Shown here in pieces: positions 1 through 4,989 of a stretch of 11,186 nt of DNA (positions within the stretch are counted from its first letter, which is position 1; each line of letters begins with the position of its first letter). The stretch is from Verrucomicrobiota bacterium. Its GTDB lineage: Bacteria > Verrucomicrobiota > Kiritimatiellia > Kiritimatiellales > Tichowtungiaceae. The translations under genes and the position numbers were made by a program. The notes under the pieces were generated by a model. That model was given only the letters and a program-made list of their open reading frames with translations, was not told where the DNA came from and did no database searches. The DNA is taken from the NCBI GenBank assembly GCA_020853375.1, contig JADYZA010000016.1:1-11186 (forward strand). The letters run 5' to 3'.

Positions 1-2
1 AT

Positions 3-272
3 CTTGCAGGCATAACCGTTGGTAAAGCCAAAGATAAAGGCACGTGGGAAGTCGGTTACAGCTATCGTGATATCGGTGGCGATGCCGTGGTTGCTGGTCT
101 TAACGATTCCACCTTTGCCGGAGAAACGTGGACCGGTTGTTACGGCCACAAATTCAACGGTAAATATCAGGTCGCTAAAAACATGTCGGCTGATCTGGCC
201 TACATTCTCAGCACAGACTGGAAAGGGCAGGCGGCGAACACCCTGCAGGCCGACCTGAACTTCAAGTTTTAG
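3..272 (+). CDS. Putative outer-membrane porin, C-terminal part (partial, 5' end outside window)
   Basis: The reading frame is open from the left edge and ends at TAG 270-272, giving 89 residues of a longer protein. Visible features are alternating beta-strand-like segments (TWEVGYSYRDI, KYQVAKNMSADLAYILS, ADLNFKF) rich in Tyr, Gly and polar residues, and a terminal Phe. A terminal aromatic residue is the known recognition signal for the BAM complex in outer-membrane beta-barrels. The wording WEVGYSYRD...D.VV.....SDF resembles the 'putative porin' family (Porin_5-like), from memory and not checked by search. The role would be passive diffusion of small solutes across the outer membrane. Phosphate-starvation loci often include anion porins (OprP/OprO type), but specificity cannot be read from this fragment and four other features separate it from pstS. 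Beta-barrel identity is fairly secure; family and substrate are inferred. Confidence 0.7.
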   Translation, partial: LAGITVGKAKDKGTWEVGYSYRDIGGDAVVAGLNDSTFAGETWTGCYGHKFNGKYQVAKNMSADLAYILSTDWKGQAANTLQADLNFKF

Positions 273-286
273 AGAAGGCCGCGCTG

Positions 287-324
287 AGTTTCCAACCTTT
301 GGAAAAATCCAAGGGTTGGAAACT
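287..324. terminator. Long inverted repeat after the porin gene, possible terminator
   Basis: Arms 287-303 and 308-324 pair over 17 bp with a single T-G wobble (298/313) around an AAAA loop, starting 14 nt after the porin stop codon. Position and stem strength suit transcription termination or 3'-end protection of mRNA. Only CTTT follows on the + strand, so it is not a textbook intrinsic terminator. The stem is made of two head-to-head copies of the TTCC-N7-GGAA palindrome found elsewhere in the window, so it may equally be a repeat-element insertion. Confidence 0.55.
290..304. repeat. TTCC-N7-GGAA palindrome, left half of the porin-distal stem
   Basis: TTCCAACCTTTGGAA, followed after two bases by a second, slightly degenerate head-to-head copy (307-321, ATCCAAGGGTTGGAA). 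Together they form the 17-bp stem at 287-324. Confidence 0.6.
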
Positions 325-332
325 TTCTGCGT

Positions 333-341
333 TGTGATAAT
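333..341 (+). promoter_or_regulatory. Extended -10 element, candidate promoter of the NFACT-R gene
   Basis: TGTGATAAT at 333-341 reads as a TGN extended -10 followed by GATAAT (5 of 6 matches to TATAAT). A TTGGAA at 316-321 could act as -35, but the 14-nt spacer is short. Extended -10 promoters can do without a good -35. Transcription would start about 6-8 nt downstream, at roughly 347-350, which is the position of the downstream ATG. Confidence 0.4.
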
Positions 342-349
342 TTCCGGGC

Positions 350-727
350 ATGGAACGAAAACAAATCGAGCCCGATGTTTGGACCTACACGCTTTCCGAA
401 GATTGGAAGGCCTCGGCGGGAAAGACCGATGCCGACAACGATTTGCTCAGTCTGAGAACGGCGAGGGCGAACGATCTTTGGTTTCATGTCCACGGGTTGC
501 CCGGCAGTCATGTTATTTTGCGCGGCCCAGAAGGAGCGATCGCAGACTCGGCCACGATCAAACAGGCGGCGGCGATTGCCGCCTGGCACAGTAAAGCGAG
601 AGCCGCTGGGATTGTTCCGGTCTCCTGCACCGAAGCAAAGAATGTTTCCAAACCGCGTGGCGCAAAGCCCGGCACTGTGACCATCAAGCGCGAAAAAATC
701 ATCAAAGTCCGCCCGGCACTTCCGTAG
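350..727 (+). CDS. Stand-alone NFACT-R (DUF814) RNA-binding domain protein
   Basis: This 125-residue protein matches the NFACT-R domain, the C-terminal RNA-binding module of RqcH/Rqc2/fibronectin-binding-like proteins that engage stalled 50S subunits and tRNA. Recognisable parts are NDLWFHVHGLPGSHVIL (residues 41-57, the D-W-H-V...PGSHV core), a helix with AAWHSKAR (77-84), and VSKPRGAKPGTV (99-110), which matches the family's V.KP.GAKPG.V block, followed by a beta strand with KIIKV. The NFACT-N and coiled-coil parts of full-length RqcH are absent, so this is the single-domain form also known in bacteria. A role in ribosome quality control or RNA binding is inferred. No Shine-Dalgarno sequence precedes ATG 350 and a -10-like element sits just upstream, so it may be leaderless. 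Its stop lies 13 nt from the convergent stop of the DUF2164 gene. Confidence 0.8.
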   Translation: MERKQIEPDVWTYTLSEDWKASAGKTDADNDLLSLRTARANDLWFHVHGLPGSHVILRGPEGAIADSATIKQAAAIAAWHSKARAAGIVPVSCTEAKNVSKPRGAKPGTVTIKREKIIKVRPALP

Positions 728-740
728 TTTTCCTGAAAGA

Positions 741-965
741 CTATTTTTGGAAGAGGGCGTCGAGATCCTCGAGACGGTGCATCATGTAGATTTTCATATC
801 GTCAATGGCCGCATTATAGATCGCGGGGCCGAGCTTTTCGATAAATGATTCCAGAATCTGGTCGGCTTTGAAATCGCTGAGTTCTTCGTCGAAATCATCC
901 AGAAACATGGCGATGAGCTTCTGGCGTAATAGCTCTTTTTGTTGCGGGGATAGTTTGATTTCCAT
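741..965 (-). CDS. DUF2164-like small protein
   Basis: This 74-residue acidic helical protein starts MEIKLSPQQKELLRQKL and continues with FLDDFDEELSDFKADQILESFIEKLGPAIYNAAIDDMKIYM and a terminal RLEDLDALF. The order LS..q...L..k......E.D.EL..f.A...L.fF.e.iGp.iYN.a..D......RleDL matches, from memory, the DUF2164 family, whose members are about 75-90 aa and have no established function. No signal peptide or membrane segment is visible, so it is cytoplasmic. ATG at 963-965 is preceded on the minus strand by a weak AAGAG about 9 nt upstream. The gene lies 11 nt downstream of the 60-aa gene and is probably co-transcribed with it. It is convergent with the NFACT-R gene. Confidence 0.72.
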   Translation of the reverse strand: MEIKLSPQQKELLRQKLIAMFLDDFDEELSDFKADQILESFIEKLGPAIYNAAIDDMKIYMMHRLEDLDALFQK

Positions 966-976
966 TGCGGCTACTC

Positions 977-1159
977 TTAAGGCAGAAGTTTGGCGTCTTT
1001 AATCATGCGGCAGAATTCTTTTTTTGTGACCTGATGCATTTCGCCTTCTTTGGAGAACGGATGTTCCAGCGCCTTATATTTGACGGCGAGCCGCTCGCAT
1101 TCGACGATCCGCAGGAATTCGCCATTTTTCTTCCAAAGCTGTCCTTGTTGTAATTTCAT
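977..1159 (-). CDS. Conserved-looking small hypothetical protein (60 aa)
   Basis: A basic 60-residue protein reading MKLQQGQLWKKNGEFLRIVE, then ECERLAVKYKALEHPF, and ending with TKKEFCRMIKDAKLLP. I do not recognise a named family. The pattern 'hydrophilic start, G-x-x-W-K, two short beta strands (FLRIVEC, LAVKYKAL), then a charged helix KKEFCRMIKDAKLL' looks like a compact folded domain, perhaps SH3-like, with no signal peptide. AGGGGG lies only one base before ATG (1157-1159), an unusually close spacing, so the ribosome binding site is poor. It appears to be the first gene of a two-gene minus-strand unit with the DUF2164 gene. It is divergent from pstS, sharing a 215-bp region. The function is unknown; reality as a gene is supported by tandem arrangement and protein-like composition. 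Confidence 0.6.
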   Translation of the reverse strand: MKLQQGQLWKKNGEFLRIVECERLAVKYKALEHPFSKEGEMHQVTKKEFCRMIKDAKLLP

Positions 1160-1226
1160 GCCCCCTGTTTAGCATTCTAAGGCGTATTGCTCCAGTGTTT
1201 CCGCTGGTTCGTTCTTTTTCGCACGT

Positions 1227-1259
1227 TTCTAATCAAGCCCTAATGATTCCCTAATAGAG
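1227..1259 (+). promoter_or_regulatory. Candidate Pho box: three 11-bp direct repeats
   Basis: CTAAT occurs at 1229-1233, 1240-1244 and 1251-1255, an exact 11-bp period. The 11-bp units are TTCTAATCAAG, CCCTAATGATT and CCCTAATAGAG. PhoB-family OmpR/PhoB regulators bind head-to-tail to 11-bp direct repeats (E. coli unit CTGTCAT plus an AT-rich tetrad) placed just upstream of the -10. The position here, before pstS and in place of a -35, fits that. The repeat sequence itself is not the E. coli consensus, so binding by the PhoB encoded at 8230 is inferred. Confidence 0.6.
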
Positions 1260-1265
1260 CTGCCG

Positions 1266-1271
1266 CATATT
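1266..1271 (+). promoter_or_regulatory. Candidate -10 element of the pst operon promoter
   Basis: CATATT (4 of 6 to TATAAT) lies 6 nt after the last CTAAT unit, inside an AT-rich CATATTTATG stretch; an alternative register is TATTTA at 1268. No convincing -35 is seen upstream because the 11-bp repeats occupy that place, as in activator-dependent Pho promoters. The predicted leader to the pstS ATG is about 95 nt. Confidence 0.4.
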
Positions 1272-1374
1272 TATGTCCGTAAAAGGTGGCCGCTGAGGGC
1301 GGATGCGAAAGGAAAGACCTCTCCTTCGGAGTCCACGAAAATATAAACAGCGTCTAATAAAGGAGAAATTCCGA

Positions 1375-2352
1375 ATGAATAAAATAGCAGTGAGAGCGGT
1401 TGTGATCGCCGCGACCATCTTGTCGGCTCAGGCTCAGGTTCAAGTTGATGCCGGGCTTCCGGACTACATAGCCGTGCAGGGCGTTTCCGGTACGATCAAA
1501 GGGATCGGTTCCGATACCATGAATAATATGATGGCGCTCTGGGCCGAAGGGTTCAAAAAAATGTACCCGAACGCGCAAGTCGAAATTGAAGGCAAGGGTT
1601 CTTCTACCGCACCGCCCGCTTTGATTGAAGGTACGGCGACATTCGGTCCGATGAGCCGTTCGATGAAGCAGCTGGAACTCGACGGATTTGTTGCGAAGTA
1701 TGGCTATAAACCGACTGAACTCCCGACAAGCATCGACATGCTGGCTGTCTACGTTCACAAAGATAATCCAATTAAAGCTCTGTCGCTGACTCAGGTTGAT
1801 GCGATTTTCTCGAAGAACCGCAAGCTAGGTAATGCGGAGAACCTCACCGGTTGGGGGCAACTAGGTCTAAAAGGCGAGTGGGCGAATCTGCCAATCAGCC
1901 TCTACGGTCGTAATGCCGCTTCCGGCACCTACGGTTACTTCAAAGAAAACGCTCTCGGCAAAGGGGACTATAAAGACTCCGTGAAAGAACAGCCGGGCAG
2001 TTCTGCCGTGGTGCAAGGCGTTGCCACAGATAAGGGAGCCATCGGCTACAGTGGAATCGGCTATAAAACCGCCGATGTGCGCGCCATTCCGCTGGCTCGG
2101 GATGCCTTTTCATATCCCGTAGAACCTACTCCAGAAAATGCCTACAGCGGCGAATATCCGCTGGCCCGCTATCTGTATCTGTACGTGAACTACAAACCCG
2201 GTAGCGAACTCGATCCGCTCCGTCGCGAGTTCATCAAATACATCTTCAGCAAGCAGGGACAGATGGATGTGATTAAAGACGGGTACTTTCCTGTGCCTGC
2301 CAATATAGCCCGCAAGACATTGGAGTCTGTTGGAATCAAAGCCGGCTTCTAA
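1375..2352 (+). CDS. pstS: Phosphate ABC transporter substrate-binding protein PstS
   Basis: A 325-residue periplasmic phosphate-binding protein, the capture component of PstSCAB. A Sec signal peptide runs from MNKIAVR through a hydrophobic core to SAQA, with likely cleavage after A20. Ligand-contact motifs of the PstS fold are GIGSDTM (43-49), EGKGSSTAP (72-80), FGPMSRSM (90-97, where E. coli has the GASD turn) and YGRNAASGTYGYF (177-189, equivalent to the RSDGSGT loop). GAIGYSGIGY (221-230) is the typical late PstS block. The version with GPMSR and GRNAASGTY belongs to a PstS subfamily associated with long-form PstC/PstA, to my knowledge. I chose ATG 1375 over an in-frame ATG at 1303 because AAAGGAGAAA sits 5-8 nt upstream and the signal peptide begins directly; the earlier start would add 24 basic residues before it. 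It is the first gene of the operon, behind the 11-bp repeats. Confidence 0.93.
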   Translation: MNKIAVRAVVIAATILSAQAQVQVDAGLPDYIAVQGVSGTIKGIGSDTMNNMMALWAEGFKKMYPNAQVEIEGKGSSTAPPALIEGTATFGPMSRSMKQLELDGFVAKYGYKPTELPTSIDMLAVYVHKDNPIKALSLTQVDAIFSKNRKLGNAENLTGWGQLGLKGEWANLPISLYGRNAASGTYGYFKENALGKGDYKDSVKEQPGSSAVVQGVATDKGAIGYSGIGYKTADVRAIPLARDAFSYPVEPTPENAYSGEYPLARYLYLYVNYKPGSELDPLRREFIKYIFSKQGQMDVIKDGYFPVPANIARKTLESVGIKAGF

Positions 2353-2370
2353 CCAAACAGCGGAACGAGA

Positions 2371-2403
2371 CCCTCTAGGCGCGTTAAAAGAACGCCTAGA
2401 GGG
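2371..2403 (+). promoter_or_regulatory. Intercistronic hairpin between pstS and pstC
   Basis: Perfect 11-bp arms CCCTCTAGGCG (2371-2381) and CGCCTAGAGGG (2393-2403) with an 11-nt loop lie 18 nt after the pstS stop. No T-run follows, so it is unlikely to be an efficient terminator. The right arm contains AGAGGG, part of the pstC ribosome binding site. The structure could protect the pstS 3' end and reduce pstC translation, as intercistronic stem-loops do in other binding-protein-dependent transport operons. Confidence 0.65.
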
Positions 2404-2407
2404 GTGA
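2399..2407 (+). promoter_or_regulatory. Ribosome binding site of pstC, partly inside the hairpin
   Basis: GAGGGGTGA pairs well with the 16S rRNA tail and ends 5 nt before ATG 2413. Its first five bases are in the right arm of the hairpin at 2371-2403. This decides the start at 2413, because for GTG 2404 the same purine run would touch the start codon. Opening of the stem, for instance by ribosomes finishing pstS, would be needed for full pstC translation. Confidence 0.55.
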
Positions 2408-2412
2408 AAAAA

Positions 2413-4989
2413 ATGACAAAAAGTTTTACAGGACGGGCGCGGCGGAAGAAAACACACTGGAGTGTGCGTGTATCGGATCGTTTTTCAAAATCGCTGATCA
2501 CGATTGGTGGAATCGGCACCATCCTCGCCGTTTCCACCGTTTTCTTTTATCTGCTTTACGTCACCATTCCTCTTTTTCGTCCGGCGCATATTAGCGGCAG
2601 CGAAACGCTGAATCGACCTGTAGTCGACAGCTCAAAACCACTTTCTATTCAGTCGGACGAATACGGACTGATGAATCGAATACTTTACGCCGACGGACGT
2701 CTCATTTGCACGCGGCTCGATACGGGTGCCTTGCTTTCTGAACAGATTCTTTTCACCAATGCCTCGCTAACGGCGTTCACCATGGATGCCGCGACATCCG
2801 AAGTACTCTGCGGCTTTTCCGACGGCTCGATTCAAATGGGAAGGATTAATTTTTTAACATCGTATGTCTCCGATAAAGATCTGCCGCCGGAATTGCAAGC
2901 GCTGGGAGAAAATGGGACTGGCGAATGGAACGGTGCACTGATTCAGCGTATTTCCGGAGAACAATTCCGTTCCATTCGCCTTTCCGCTGTTTTTGAAGAA
3001 CCAATTCCTGGCGAAACTTCTGCGGCGGTGCGCCTGCTGGATCAAACGACCAGCTCCGCCGGGCAAATTTCTGTCATGCTGAATGATGAAGGAACGCTTT
3101 CTCTTCTCCGCTTCACCAAGCGCGAAAACATTATGACCGGTAAAGTGACGGTTCGTCGCACAGCCGCCTTGATCCCGTACAACTCACAAGAACGCCGTGA
3201 TCCGCCCGCATGGATTTTCATTTCCGGATTGGGCGATACCGTTTGTGCGGTTTGGCGCGATGGCACACTGCTCCGCTTCGATACCCGCAATATGGCCAGT
3301 CCGTCGCTGATTGAGCGGATTGATCTAGTTCCCGAACCGGATCGCCAGCTGACGTCTCTTCAACCGTTGCTGGGCCGTGCCACACTGCTGGTGGGCGACT
3401 CGACTGGACGTATTCAAGCGTGGTTTCCCGCCTTTTCACCCAACAATTCGTCGCAGACGTTCCTGGCCCTGGCTCACACGTTTCAGGGTTCCGCCTCTGT
3501 CACCGCGCTTGCCTCGTCGTCGCGTATTCGCATGGTGGCCGCAGGCTACGCCGACGGCACGGTGGATTTATTTCATATAACCAGCCAAAAACAGCTCGCG
3601 CATCTGGTCGCTGGTGATTCGCCTGTTCAGGCCATCGCACTGACACCTAAAGACGACGGCCTGCTGGCACTTACACCTAGCCGTCTGGTGCAGTGGGGGA
3701 TTGATCCTCAGCACCCTGAGATTACGCCTTCCGCGCTCTTCACACCGGTCTGGTACGAAGGATCCGCCAAGCCGGAACATGTCTGGCAGTCATCGTCCGG
3801 CACGGACGACTTTGAACCCAAGTTCGGTTTGATGCCGCTCATTTTCGGAACGCTCAAGGCGACACTGTTCTCCATGATGTTCGGCGTGCCGATTGCACTG
3901 CTGGCCGCGATTTTCACCAGCGAGTTTCTGTCGCCGCGAGCCAAGTTGCATATCAAACCCGCCGTCGAAATGATGGCCGGACTGCCGAGCGTCGTGCTGG
4001 GTTTTATTGCCGCGCTGGTGCTGGCACCGATTGTCGCCAGCATGCTCACTGTTTTCATGACGGTCTTCGTCACCGTTCCAGCATCCTTTCTGCTCGGTGC
4101 CTATATCTGGCAGCTTCTCCCGCAGCGCTGGACGCTTTTGTTGGCGCGGTTCCGCCTGATTTTTCTGTTACTGACAGTTCCGGCCGGAGTCGGTCTGGCC
4201 TGGGTGGTCAGTCCGGTGATTGAACGGCTTTGCTTCGCCGGTGACATCATGCGCTGGCTCGACGGGCAAATCGGTCAGGCGTTTGGCGGCTGGGTGTTGT
4301 TACTCATGCCTGCGACCTGCCTGATCGTCGCCTGGGTTTTCAGCTTGGTGATTGATCCTCGCCTTCGTTCACTTTCAATGGACTGGTCACGGTTGCAGTG
4401 CGCACTGATTGATCTGTTTAAATTCATGCTCGGTTGCGCCGTGGCGCTGGCGCTGGCGATCGCCTCCGCCGCACTGTTGCAGGTGCTCGGTTTCGATCCG
4501 CGTGGCGGACTGTTCGGCACCTATGTTCAGCGCAACGCACTCGTCGTCGGGTTTGTGATGGGCTTTGCCATCATCCCGATCATTTATACGATTTCAGAAG
4601 ATGCACTTTCGTCTGTGCCGGATCATCTGCGCTCGGCCTCGCTTGGGGCCGGGGCCACGCCTTGGCAGACGGCGGTGCGCATTATCATTCCCACCGCAAT
4701 GAGCGGCCTGTTTTCCGCCATCATGATCGGCCTCGGACGAGCCGTTGGCGAAACGATGATTGTGCTGATGGCCGCCGGGAATACGCCGGTGATGGAGTGG
4801 AACATTTTTAACGGCTTCCGCACGCTTTCGGCCAATATCGCCGTGGAACTGCCTGAAGCGGTACGAAACAGTACGCACTATCGCACACTGTTTCTCGCCG
4901 CGCTGGCACTGTTCGTAATCACATTTATTTTGAACACCATCGCGGAGCTGATTCGCATACGCTTCCGTAAAAAGGCGGTGGAGTTATGA
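2413..4989 (+). CDS. pstC: Phosphate ABC transporter permease PstC, long form with propeller-like ectodomain
   Basis: An inner-membrane permease of 858 aa from ATG 2413, far larger than classical PstC (about 300-320 aa). A basic N-terminus (KSFTGRARRKK) is followed by one membrane segment (about 27-52). A soluble region of about 400 residues follows, with repeated blade-like units (YADGRLIC, FSDGSIQMG, WRDGTLLRFD, DSTGRIQAW, YADGTVDLF), suggesting a WD40/beta-propeller. The permease part begins near 471 (FGLMPLIFGTLKATL), with the GLPSVVLGF block. Extra hydrophobic segments of about 120 residues separate it from the EAA loop region that contacts PstB (728-765: SEDALSSVP...GAGATPWQTA). GRAVGETM follows. 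This matches the 'COG4590-like' long PstC described in gammaproteobacteria. ATG 2413 is preferred over GTG 2404 because GAGGGGTGA is well spaced for the ATG only. It overlaps pstA by ATGA. Confidence 0.88.
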   Translation: MTKSFTGRARRKKTHWSVRVSDRFSKSLITIGGIGTILAVSTVFFYLLYVTIPLFRPAHISGSETLNRPVVDSSKPLSIQSDEYGLMNRILYADGRLICTRLDTGALLSEQILFTNASLTAFTMDAATSEVLCGFSDGSIQMGRINFLTSYVSDKDLPPELQALGENGTGEWNGALIQRISGEQFRSIRLSAVFEEPIPGETSAAVRLLDQTTSSAGQISVMLNDEGTLSLLRFTKRENIMTGKVTVRRTAALIPYNSQERRDPPAWIFISGLGDTVCAVWRDGTLLRFDTRNMASPSLIERIDLVPEPDRQLTSLQPLLGRATLLVGDSTGRIQAWFPAFSPNNSSQTFLALAHTFQGSASVTALASSSRIRMVAAGYADGTVDLFHITSQKQLAHLVAGDSPVQAIALTPKDDGLLALTPSRLVQWGIDPQHPEITPSALFTPVWYEGSAKPEHVWQSSSGTDDFEPKFGLMPLIFGTLKATLFSMMFGVPIALLAAIFTSEFLSPRAKLHIKPAVEMMAGLPSVVLGFIAALVLAPIVASMLTVFMTVFVTVPASFLLGAYIWQLLPQRWTLLLARFRLIFLLLTVPAGVGLAWVVSPVIERLCFAGDIMRWLDGQIGQAFGGWVLLLMPATCLIVAWVFSLVIDPRLRSLSMDWSRLQCALIDLFKFMLGCAVALALAIASAALLQVLGFDPRGGLFGTYVQRNALVVGFVMGFAIIPIIYTISEDALSSVPDHLRSASLGAGATPWQTAVRIIIPTAMSGLFSAIMIGLGRAVGETMIVLMAAGNTPVMEWNIFNGFRTLSANIAVELPEAVRNSTHYRTLFLAALALFVITFILNTIAELIRIRFRKKAVEL

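Noticed and set aside
965..1153. 62-codon plus-strand frame rich in Phe and Leu
   Set aside because: It is the complement of the 60-aa minus-strand gene, which has a more protein-like composition and a tandem partner.
1192..1207. Small hairpin CCAGTG-TTTC-CGCTGG upstream of the Pho repeats
   Set aside because: Only 6 bp with one wobble, not followed by a T-run and not at a gene end; could easily be chance.
1321..1331. CTCC-TTC-GGAG mini-hairpin in the pstS leader
   Set aside because: Only four base pairs; no larger conserved leader structure or riboswitch could be recognised.
1303..1374. N-terminal extension of PstS from ATG 1303
   Set aside because: Would add 24 basic residues before a normal signal peptide; the Shine-Dalgarno AAAGGAG points to ATG 1375.
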